A DNA stretch of 64,000 nucleotides from Opitutaceae bacterium (GTDB lineage: Bacteria > Verrucomicrobiota > Verrucomicrobiia > Opitutales > Opitutaceae): assembly GCA_016794625.1 (NCBI GenBank), contig JAEUGY010000066.1, positions 1 through 64,000 on the forward strand, read 5' to 3'. A program made the translations under genes and the position numbers. This document shows, in pieces, positions 1 through 7,047 of the stretch. The notes under the pieces were generated by a model. That model saw only the letters and a program-made list of their open reading frames with translations. It was not told the origin of the DNA and did not search any database. Within the stretch, counting starts at the first letter, position 1. The number at the start of each line of letters is the position of its first letter.

Positions 1-130
1 CCTGAATCGCCCAATTCCCCGGTGTCTGCGCCCGGCTTGTCACTCCCGTCAAGGCCACCAGCGCTCCGAGCACGAGCCTGAAGAAGAACAGCACCGATGT
101 GTCTAAACGCTCGTTCCGTTGGCACGTCAT
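1..130 (-). CDS. Secreted protein, N-terminal fragment (cut by window edge)
   Basis: Only the first 43 codons are present; the gene runs off the left edge. Reading leftward from the ATG at 130, a basic start (MTCQRNERLD) is followed by a hydrophobic core (VLFFFRLVLGALVALTGV) and a TSRAQ site. This is a good signal peptide cleaved near AQT. The mature part (PGNWAIQ) is too short to name. The gene has the same orientation as the glucuronate operon to its right. The 135-bp spacer before it contains operator-like palindromes, so it is probably a separate transcription unit. A secreted carbohydrate-active protein would fit the context, but that is a guess. Confidence 0.6.
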   Translation of the reverse strand, partial: MTCQRNERLDTSVLFFFRLVLGALVALTGVTSRAQTPGNWAIQ

Positions 131-149
131 CCCACGGAGAGAGGGATGG

Positions 150-199
150 ATTCTAGCTAAATGCAATTAGCATTCACGTGTCTGGTGCAAGCGTTTATC
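150..199 (-). promoter_or_regulatory. Possible promoter with LacI-type operator-like sites
   Basis: On the minus strand, upstream of the partial gene starting at 130, a -10-like TAGAAT lies at 155-150. Just upstream is a near-perfect 16-bp palindrome GCTAAATGCAATTAGC (156-171), then TGCAAGCGTTTATC (186-199). The latter matches 12 of 14 positions of the general LacI-family pattern TGNAANCGNTTNCA as I know it. No LacI-type gene is visible in the window, so the regulator is unknown. Confidence 0.35.
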
Positions 200-265
200 A
201 CGTAGTTTATTGCGATCCGACTTATCCGCCTCGTTTCCGGATACGTCGCGGGTGGCTAGAGATTT

Positions 266-1123
266 CTACACGCCCGGACAGGCGAGGAAGCCGCCGTCAA
301 TCGGCAGGGTCACCCCGGTCACAAACGCCGCCTGTTCGTCGTTGAGCAGCCACAACACGCCGCCGAGGAGTTCACTGGCTTCGCCAAAACGTTTGAAGGG
401 GGTATGCTGCATCACGTTCCGCCCGCGCGCGGAAAGGGATCCGTCGGGATTCTGGAGGATCTTGCGACTGCGCTCGTTGACGAAGAATCCCGGCGCCACT
501 CCGTTCACCCGCACGCCGGCGGGTGCGAGGTAGGCGGCGAGCCAGGCGGTGAAGTTTACGATGCCCGCCTTGGCGGTCGCATAGGCGGCGACACGTGAGA
601 TCGGCCGGTAGCTGGTCATCGAGGCGAAGTTGAGAATCGACCCGCGGCCGAGGGCCGCCATGTCGCGGCCGAATATCTGGGAGGGCACCACGGTTCCGAG
701 CGTATTGATCCGGATGACGTCTTCAAAGGTCTGCAGGTTCAAATTGAAGAACCCGCGCAGCTCGGCCGGGCGGTCGGCGGCGAGTTCGGCCGGGTCGAAC
801 TCGGTGGTGGTCGTGATGGCGGACGCCTGATTGCCGCCCGCTCCGTTCAGGAGAAACCACGGTGCCCCGAGGGCGCTGGAAATCTCCGCCCGCGCCCGTT
901 CGACTTGATCGGGTTGGGTCACGTCGCAGGCCACCGGCAGCGCGGTGCCGCCGGCCGCGCGGATCTGCATGGCGATTGTTTCCAGCGACGCGAGGGTGCG
1001 TCCGAGGAGCGCGACACGTGCTCCTTCGTTTGCCAGTCGGAGGGCAACGGCCGAACACAGGGTGCCGGCGGCGCCCGTGATCACGGCGGTTTTGTCGGTG
1101 AAAAAAGAGGAGGATGCGGTCAT
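266..1123 (-). CDS. uxuB: SDR oxidoreductase, probable fructuronate reductase (D-mannonate oxidoreductase)
   Basis: A 285-residue classical short-chain dehydrogenase. The Rossmann start TGAAGTL is at about 16-22 and NGAGG at about 93-97. The catalytic Ser168, Tyr181 and Lys185 lie in ASMTSY...YATAK, and a C-terminal TLPIDGGF closes the cofactor pocket. It should reduce D-fructuronate to D-mannonate with NAD(P)H in the cytoplasm. The SDR form of this enzyme is known from Bacillus UxuB; the proteobacterial UxuB is an unrelated long-chain dehydrogenase. Its ATG overlaps the stop of the uxaC-like gene by 4 bp (ATGA), and it is the last gene of the operon. The family assignment is certain; the substrate is inferred from its position between UxaC and UxuA functions. 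Confidence 0.8.
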   Translation of the reverse strand: MTASSSFFTDKTAVITGAAGTLCSAVALRLANEGARVALLGRTLASLETIAMQIRAAGGTALPVACDVTQPDQVERARAEISSALGAPWFLLNGAGGNQASAITTTTEFDPAELAADRPAELRGFFNLNLQTFEDVIRINTLGTVVPSQIFGRDMAALGRGSILNFASMTSYRPISRVAAYATAKAGIVNFTAWLAAYLAPAGVRVNGVAPGFFVNERSRKILQNPDGSLSARGRNVMQHTPFKRFGEASELLGGVLWLLNDEQAAFVTGVTLPIDGGFLACPGV

Positions 1124-2538
1124 GGTGAAGACGGGGGGAGTGGCAGTCGCAACCAGGTGCGCGCGTTGTCGTAGGCGATCCGCCGGACGTAATCGGCCAG
1201 GAGGTCGTAGTCATCGGGAAAGCGCCCGGCCGCGACCTGTTCGCCGAGGTAGTCGCAGAGGATGCGACGGAAATACTCGTGGCGGGTCATCGAAAGCAGA
1301 CTCCGCGAATCCGTAGTCATGCCAACGAATGTGGACAGGCAACCATAGTGTGAAAGGGCGTCGAGGTGCTGGCGCATGCCGAGCAGGTGATCGTTGAACC
1401 ACCAGGCGGGGCCGCACTGCAGTTTTCCGGCCACCCCTTCCTCGGTGAAGGAGCCGGTCAACGTGGCCAGCGGGGCGTAGTCCCCGGGATGGAGCGGATA
1501 CAGCAGCATGCGTGGCAGCGCCTGCCGTCGCTCCAGGTCGTCCAGGAATCGGCAGAGCAGGGGAATTGGGGTGGGCTGACCGATGGTGGCATAGCCTCCC
1601 GTCGGGCCTGTCTGGTCGCGCAACCGCGAGCTGGTGTCCCGTTGGGCACCGAGGTGCAGTTGCATGGCCCAGCCGCGACGCGCGTAGGACGCGCCCAAGG
1701 CTGCGAGCAGGTAGGAACGCAGGGCGCGGGATTCGCCGATGTCGAGCGCCACGCCTTCGAGGGCGCGACGGAACGGACGTTCCGCTTCCGGCTCCGAGGT
1801 GGTCGCATAATCGAACGTATCCAATCCGTGGTCCGAGAGCAGGCAACCGTGCGCCGCGAAGGCATCGAGACGGCATTCCAGCGCGGCGAGGTAGTCGGCC
1901 AGACGGGAGATCCGGGTGCCGGTGAGGTCGCCCAGGGAGCTCACCCAGGCGGGAAAGCTCGGACTCTGCACGGCGAGGGCGTCGTCCGCCCGCAGGGAGG
2001 GGAGTACGCGGGGAACGTCCGCCCGCCCGGCCAGCCGGCGGTGATCGTCCAGGGGATCGAGAAAGCGATCCGACGTGCAGACGCACGCGACGCGGGTGGT
2101 GCCCAGAAGTCCGCGGGCGGAGTGCGTCGGCCGGGCGAGGAGTGCGCGTGTCCGGTGCCAGATGTCCGGCGCGGAGGCTGCCGACAGCGGGGTGCCGATG
2201 TCAAAGTAGCGGGCGAGTTCGATCGCGCTCCACGGATGAAGCGGGTGGCCGACCAGGCGAGGCAGCGCTGCCGCCCAGGCGTTAAACTTTTCCTCATCGG
2301 GTGCGTCGCCCGTGATCACCCGCTCCGGCACGCCGAGCTGGCGCAGGGCGCGGTGTTTGTAGGGGTCGGGTGTGATCCAAAGCTCCGTCAGCGTGGTGAA
2401 GACCCGGTCGTCCGCCAAATCACGCGCACTGAGGTGCGAATGAAAGTCGATGATCGGAAGGTTCGCCGCCTGCTCGTGGTAGAGCTTTCGACCGAGGGGC
2501 GTGCGCAGGAGAGAGTGCTCGTCGGTGGCGAAGTTCAT
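1120..2538 (-). CDS. uxaC: Glucuronate isomerase
   Basis: A 472-residue protein, the usual UxaC length. It isomerises D-glucuronate to D-fructuronate, the first cytoplasmic step of hexuronate breakdown. The N-terminal DFHSHLS (about 30-36) is the metal-binding HxH of this amidohydrolase-like family. Other typical stretches are ELWITPDPYKHRALR, LQLHLGAQRDTSSRL and FVGMTTDSRSLLSMTRHEYFR. The reading frame stays open to 3120, but the region upstream of 2538 overlaps the MFS gene in another frame, and the family starts at MNFATDEH. ATGA overlaps join it to the gene before (stop at 2535-2537) and the one after (ATG at 1123), which implies translational coupling. Confidence 0.93.
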   Translation of the reverse strand: MNFATDEHSLLRTPLGRKLYHEQAANLPIIDFHSHLSARDLADDRVFTTLTELWITPDPYKHRALRQLGVPERVITGDAPDEEKFNAWAAALPRLVGHPLHPWSAIELARYFDIGTPLSAASAPDIWHRTRALLARPTHSARGLLGTTRVACVCTSDRFLDPLDDHRRLAGRADVPRVLPSLRADDALAVQSPSFPAWVSSLGDLTGTRISRLADYLAALECRLDAFAAHGCLLSDHGLDTFDYATTSEPEAERPFRRALEGVALDIGESRALRSYLLAALGASYARRGWAMQLHLGAQRDTSSRLRDQTGPTGGYATIGQPTPIPLLCRFLDDLERRQALPRMLLYPLHPGDYAPLATLTGSFTEEGVAGKLQCGPAWWFNDHLLGMRQHLDALSHYGCLSTFVGMTTDSRSLLSMTRHEYFRRILCDYLGEQVAAGRFPDDYDLLADYVRRIAYDNARTWLRLPLPPSSP

Positions 2539-3800
2539 GCAGGGGAGGTGGAGGGGAGTCGTTCGACCCGTCCGAGGACAAAAATCAGCACCGCGCAGGC
2601 GACGAGGGCGGTCGTTCCGACCGCCCAGAAGACGGACCCGTAGCCGGCCCGGGCCACCACGTGTCCGACGGCGAAGGTGAACGCCGCGCCGCTGAGGCTG
2701 GCCGCCGTGCCGGTCGCACCGACCGCGGTTGCCATGCTTCCGGCGGGAAAGATATCCGCGTGCAAGGCGAGGATGTTCGCGCTCCAGCATCCGAACCCAA
2801 ACGTGGCCACGCAGACCCAGATGATGGCCATGGCGGCGCTGTCCGCGCCCGCCACCTTGACGCCGCCCACCATGAGCAGCGCGCCAAACACCATGACACT
2901 CTTGCGCGCGAAGGTCGCGCTCCGCCCGAGGGCGAGCAACCGGTCGGAGGCCGCTCCGCCGATCATTTTTCCCAGATCCACCGCCACGTACGGTATCCAG
3001 GCGTAGAGTCCGATGTCTTTGAGCGAAAAACCCCGGGCCTGGCTGAGGTAGTCCGGCAGCCAGAACACATAGAACCACCAGACCGGCGTGGCGAGCAGGC
3101 GGGTCAGCATCAGACCCCACAGCGCCCGGGTGCGGATCAACTGGGCGAAGGCATGGCCAAGAGGGGCGCGTCCGGCGGTGCCGCCTGCCTCGGAGGCGAC
3201 GCGCGCTCGGTCTTCGGCGCTCAGCCAGCGATGGCGGTCCGGGGCATCATAGACCAGCAGCCAGGCGACGACCCAGATGAAGCCGAGGAGGCCGGTCGCG
3301 ATAAACGCCACCCGCCAGTTGAATTGGAGCGCGAGGAGCGCGACGAGTGGCGGCGCGAGAATGGCGCCAACGGCCGACCCGCCGTCGAACACCGCCATCG
3401 CGAACGCCCGGCGCTTCTGGGGGAACCACTGCGCGATCGCCTTGGTGCCGGCTGGCCAGTTGCCCGCTTCGGTCAGCCCGAGCAGGAGGCGGAAGGCGAT
3501 GAGGGTGAGAACCCCGGCGGTAAACGCATGCAGCACCGCGGCGAGCGACCAGACCGCGGCGAACACGGCGAACCCGATCCGCGTGCCGACGCGGTCGATC
3601 CACACACCCGCCGCCAGCTGGCCCACCGTGTAGGCGAGCAGAAACACGGTGGTGACGAGGCCGTAGTCGGTGGCGGACAGGCCCAGATCGGTCCGGAGCG
3701 TCGGGATCAGGACCGACAGCGCCTGCCGGTCGATGTAGTTGATCACCGTCGACAGGAAGAGGAGCAGCAGCAGCAGCCACCGGAGTCGTTCCAGGCGCAT
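2535..3800 (-). CDS. exuT: MFS transporter, hexuronate carrier type (ACS family)
   Basis: A 421-residue inner-membrane carrier with about 12 hydrophobic segments. The early STVINYIDRQALSVL is typical of the anion:cation symporter group that includes ExuT and other sugar-acid carriers. The RVGTRIG loop after the second helix and NWPAGTKAIAQWFPQKRRA in the middle also fit. It probably takes up glucuronate or 4-O-methyl-glucuronate by proton symport. I chose the ATG at 3800, which overlaps the preceding stop as ATGA; a TTG one codon upstream is less likely. Operon context with uxaC, uxuA and an alpha-glucuronidase supports the substrate; the sequence alone gives only the family. Confidence 0.85.
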   Translation of the reverse strand: MRLERLRWLLLLLLFLSTVINYIDRQALSVLIPTLRTDLGLSATDYGLVTTVFLLAYTVGQLAAGVWIDRVGTRIGFAVFAAVWSLAAVLHAFTAGVLTLIAFRLLLGLTEAGNWPAGTKAIAQWFPQKRRAFAMAVFDGGSAVGAILAPPLVALLALQFNWRVAFIATGLLGFIWVVAWLLVYDAPDRHRWLSAEDRARVASEAGGTAGRAPLGHAFAQLIRTRALWGLMLTRLLATPVWWFYVFWLPDYLSQARGFSLKDIGLYAWIPYVAVDLGKMIGGAASDRLLALGRSATFARKSVMVFGALLMVGGVKVAGADSAAMAIIWVCVATFGFGCWSANILALHADIFPAGSMATAVGATGTAASLSGAAFTFAVGHVVARAGYGSVFWAVGTTALVACAVLIFVLGRVERLPSTSPA

Positions 3801-4507
3801 CAAAAGTACCCGCCCCTCTCGGTGATCTGGCGCACGGTTGTGCCCTCCGCGACCCAGGAAAAGATCTTCTTCTCATTGCTGCGGATCTCCTCCGCCCGCA
3901 CCAGGACTTCATAGGCCAGGTCCCGCGGCACGACGACGACCCCGTCGATGTCGCCAAGGATTACGTCGCCTGGCTTGATCACGACGCCGCGGATGAGGAT
4001 GGGGATCTGGTAGTGGGTGATGAGGCAGCGTCCGAGGCTGCCGTTCGGGATGCGGTACTTGTAGAAGACGGGGAAATTCTTCTCGAGGATCTGATGCGTG
4101 TCGCGGATTCCTCCGTCGATCAGCGCTCCCCGGATGCCCTTGGCGGCTGCGGTGGCGGTCATGACGCCACCCCACAGGGTGGCTTTCTCGTCGTTGCTCG
4201 TATCCCAGACCACAAAGGAGCCGGACTGCATGTCCTCGAGCATCTGGGTGCGGTAGGTCATCTCCCCGGTGATCTTCACGTTGGGGGCGCTCTTTACCGT
4301 GAACGCAATCCCGGCCACGGTGCGCTCCGGCCGCAGGGGAATGAGCTGGCCGATGGCCTGGTCGAGGAGGGCGTGCTCGCGCAGGACGTCGCTGATGGCG
4401 CCGGTGTAGAGCTGTTCGTAACGCGCCAGCAGCTCGGCCTCCGGGACCGGGAACGGGCGCGTGGAAATCGTCTCCCTGGCCGCGATCAGCCGCTCCAGCT
4501 TCATCAT
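3800..4507 (-). CDS. RraA-family protein, possible class II pyruvate aldolase
   Basis: A 235-residue RraA/HMG-aldolase family protein (once annotated as dimethylmenaquinone methyltransferase). It has the core LYTGAISDVLRE at the N-terminus and ALIDGGIRDTHQI in the middle. A glycine in the WGG stretch lies exactly 20 residues before the RD pair, matching the G-x20-R-D arrangement reported for metal-dependent HMG/CHA aldolases. The acidic residue usually found three positions after RD is Gln here. The family either cleaves 4-hydroxy-2-oxo acids to pyruvate or, as RraA, binds RNase E. I prefer the ATG at 4507, which has AGAGG five bases upstream; an ATG at 4555 has none. Its place between uxuA and the carrier suggests sugar-acid metabolism rather than RNA decay. 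Confidence 0.8.
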   Translation of the reverse strand: MMKLERLIAARETISTRPFPVPEAELLARYEQLYTGAISDVLREHALLDQAIGQLIPLRPERTVAGIAFTVKSAPNVKITGEMTYRTQMLEDMQSGSFVVWDTSNDEKATLWGGVMTATAAAKGIRGALIDGGIRDTHQILEKNFPVFYKYRIPNGSLGRCLITHYQIPILIRGVVIKPGDVILGDIDGVVVVPRDLAYEVLVRAEEIRSNEKKIFSWVAEGTTVRQITERGGYF

Positions 4508-4576
4508 TTTGGCCTCTTTTTGGAGGAGTCCTTCATTTTCGGGCGAGGTGTGCATGCGAATGGGAGACGTTCGGGT

Positions 4577-5545
4577 TTAACGGTAGGAAATGCGGGCGGA
4601 ATCGAGGATGCCCTTCATGTAGCCGAGGGCGAAGAGCCGGCCGAGGTAGGCGTATCCGTGAGGCAGATTCTCTTCTCCAGCGAGCGACGGCACGTGGTCG
4701 ACCCGGATGGGACCGCGGAATCCGATCTCGTGATAGTGACGCAGCAGGGCCGGCATGTCGGTCGGACCGGCATCGTGAAAGGTCTCGGTGAAATCGTGCG
4801 CGGTGCCGTCGACATCACGAAAGTGCACGAACGCCAGCCGGGGCGCCCAGCGTCGCGCGGTGGCGGCGAGGTCTGCCCCCATCAGGCGGAAGTTGGCCTG
4901 GCAGAACGTCACGCCGTGCGCGGGGGAGTCACTCAGCGCCAGCGCCCGGTCGAACGCGGCGACACTGCTGAAGATGCGGGCGACGCCGCGAAGCGGAGAG
5001 AGGGGAGGATCGTCGGGATGCAGCCCGAGTCGCACGCCGGCGCGTTCCGCGGCCGGGAGCACGGCCCGGAGGAAGTAAGTGTAGTTTTCCCAGAGCTGTT
5101 CGGCGGAGATGCGATCTGTCTCCGCCACCGGTTCCGGCGGGAGCGCCGTGAGTTGAAACCGGTTGGTGAGGGCGCCTCCCCGGGTGGGCACGTGCGTATG
5201 GGTGCGGCACCACCCAAGGGTGGCCATGAAGTTGTAGCAGAGCAGGGGAATCCCGAGTTCGCCCAGATGCTGCAGCATGCGTTGGTAGCGCTCGATGTCT
5301 TCGTCGCGGCCCGGCCGTCCCAGCTTGATGCGCTGCATGTCGAACTCGTCGCCTTCGAGTCCGTAGACCGTGATCCCCGCCTCGGCGAACCGCCTCTGGA
5401 TGGTCCGGAGGGTGTCGAGTTCATAGGGCGGGGGGAGATCCGTGTCCCGGGGATGGCATCGCACGATGGCGTGCGACACCCCGGCCTGCAGGGCGTAGTC
5501 CCACGATCGGTCGCGTCGGGCAGGCAGGAAGTCGGTCAGGATCAT
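4577..5545 (-). CDS. uxuA: Mannonate dehydratase
   Basis: A 322-residue TIM-barrel enzyme that dehydrates D-mannonate to 2-keto-3-deoxygluconate. Family landmarks in order are YGLEGDEFDMQRIKLG, LGIPLLCYNFMATLGW, the metal-site stretch RLGLHPDDPP, GVTFCQAN, FVHFRDVDGT with ETFHDAGPTDM, and the near-terminal RVDHVP and GYAYLGRLFALGYMKGIL. The chosen ATG (MILTDFLPARRD) starts where homologues start; the frame extends upstream but overlaps the end of the preceding glycosidase. It is somewhat shorter than the roughly 350-390 residues of better-known UxuA proteins, without loss of the landmarks. It follows the glycosidase by 32 bp in the same operon. Confidence 0.92.
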   Translation of the reverse strand: MILTDFLPARRDRSWDYALQAGVSHAIVRCHPRDTDLPPPYELDTLRTIQRRFAEAGITVYGLEGDEFDMQRIKLGRPGRDEDIERYQRMLQHLGELGIPLLCYNFMATLGWCRTHTHVPTRGGALTNRFQLTALPPEPVAETDRISAEQLWENYTYFLRAVLPAAERAGVRLGLHPDDPPLSPLRGVARIFSSVAAFDRALALSDSPAHGVTFCQANFRLMGADLAATARRWAPRLAFVHFRDVDGTAHDFTETFHDAGPTDMPALLRHYHEIGFRGPIRVDHVPSLAGEENLPHGYAYLGRLFALGYMKGILDSARISYR

Positions 5546-5577
5546 CGGGAGTAACAATCGGCGGGGGTCGCTCGCCT

Positions 5578-7047
5578 TTAGCGTGCGACGGATGGCATCG
5601 GGATCAGCGATCGTTCGGCCAGCAGCAGGGGCGAGTCGTAGACCTGCACGTCGCGGAGGTGGACTCCCTTTGCGTCCTGCGTCCACTGGGTCTTCGCCAG
5701 CGCGTAGACGGTGCTGGTGCGTAGGTCCACCAACACGGGTTCGGTGAAATGCCCGGCCGGAAGGTGAAGCTGGATCAGACTCACTCCGTTGGCATCGGCC
5801 GGAGGAGCGTCATTGAACCAGAAGGCCACGACCTGACCGTCGAATTTCTGGTGGCGGTAGCCGGTGAGACTGAGGCCACGCAGCGCGGACGAGGTGTGCG
5901 GATACGGGGTGAGTCGCTCGAGGTGGGAGTCGAAGATCGAGAACACGCCCTGGACCGCGCTGTAGGCCGGTTTGACATAGTCGACTGTCTGATCGGGGCG
6001 CGTGGCGAGCAGTCCCTTGTAGTTCATGCGGAGCACGCCGTCCGCCCCGCCCTGATTGCTCTCCTGGGTGTAGTGCATGTCACAGAGCGTGAAGAGATTC
6101 ATGGGGACATCGCGGGAGCGATGCGCGAGCAACCGGCGCAGGTCCCACTTGGCGTGGGTGGTTTCGGTGAAGGAAATCTGACGCAGGGCAAAGTTGTCCT
6201 GGTAGCGGGACGGAGCTCCGGTCTCGCCCTGACGCAGTGGGATCGGGCGGCCGTGTTTGGCGACTACGGCTTGGAGCTGGTCCAGCGTTCTTAGGTCATC
6301 CGGATTGCGCGGGTAGCCGTGGAACGTGATGGCATCGATCAGCTCCAGTTTGCCTTTGGCTTTCATGCCGGCGAGAAAGCGATCCGCGTAGGCGACATCG
6401 TGGGCGAGGGCGAGCGCCCAGACCTTTCCCGCGGGTTGCACCTGGCGGACGATCGTGGCGGTGCGAATGTAGAGGTCGACGTAGGCCTCCGCGGTGGCGG
6501 TGTCCTTGCGATTGATGTCCGGTTCGTTCCACACCTCCCACTGGTCCACGCGATCCCGGTAACGGAGCACGAGAGCGCGGGCCCACGCGTCCCAGGCTGC
6601 GAGCGCTTCCGGCGACGAAGGGAGTCCGCCCCCGAGGCCCGTGTCGCCGCCGCCGGGATAAAGGGTGTTGCCGTAGTTGAATTCCAGCCACGGTTTCACC
6701 CCTTGCGCGACGGCGTCATTGACGATCGCGTCGAGCCACTCCCAGGAGTAGACTCCCTTGACCTTTTCGCACTTGGCCCATCCGGCCTGCAGGCGGACAC
6801 CCTTGGCGCCAAGCGGTCCGAGGAAACGTTTGAAGTGGTCATAGACCGTGAAATCGCGATCGATCGTCTCGGCGCCAATCGACCACGGGGAGTCATGAAT
6901 CTGGGCGGCCGTGCGCGGGGCCAGCTTCCCCAGGACGGGCAGAGAGATGCCGGTCGTCGGTGTGATGTCCTGGGCTGGAGACAGCGTGGTGAGTGCGCTG
7001 GCCAGGCCAACCAGGCAGAATCGATGGGCAAACGTGACTACGTTCAT
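5578..7047 (-). CDS. Secreted clan GH-A glycoside hydrolase (GH39/GH5-like)
   Basis: A 489-residue exported protein with a signal peptide (CLVGLASALTTLSPAQ, cleaved near residue 26). The TIM barrel carries the clan GH-A acid/base motif WEVWNEPD (Glu175) and a likely nucleophile in RQGETGAPS (Glu275). A C-terminal beta-rich domain (YRHQKFDGQVVAFWFND...) is usual for GH39-like and related families. It would hydrolyse a beta-linked glycan such as a xylan backbone or side chain; the exact family is unclear. The ATG overlaps the stop of the GH115-like gene by 4 bp. Context (alpha-glucuronidase upstream, glucuronate catabolism downstream) points to glucuronoxylan fragments as substrate. Confidence 0.75.
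   Translation of the reverse strand: MNVVTFAHRFCLVGLASALTTLSPAQDITPTTGISLPVLGKLAPRTAAQIHDSPWSIGAETIDRDFTVYDHFKRFLGPLGAKGVRLQAGWAKCEKVKGVYSWEWLDAIVNDAVAQGVKPWLEFNYGNTLYPGGGDTGLGGGLPSSPEALAAWDAWARALVLRYRDRVDQWEVWNEPDINRKDTATAEAYVDLYIRTATIVRQVQPAGKVWALALAHDVAYADRFLAGMKAKGKLELIDAITFHGYPRNPDDLRTLDQLQAVVAKHGRPIPLRQGETGAPSRYQDNFALRQISFTETTHAKWDLRRLLAHRSRDVPMNLFTLCDMHYTQESNQGGADGVLRMNYKGLLATRPDQTVDYVKPAYSAVQGVFSIFDSHLERLTPYPHTSSALRGLSLTGYRHQKFDGQVVAFWFNDAPPADANGVSLIQLHLPAGHFTEPVLVDLRTSTVYALAKTQWTQDAKGVHLRDVQVYDSPLLLAERSLIPMPSVAR

Noticed and set aside
2539..3120. N-terminal extension of the uxaC frame
   Set aside because: The extra 194 codons overlap the carrier gene in another frame and are unlike UxaC; the ATG at 2538 with a 4-bp overlap is the real start.
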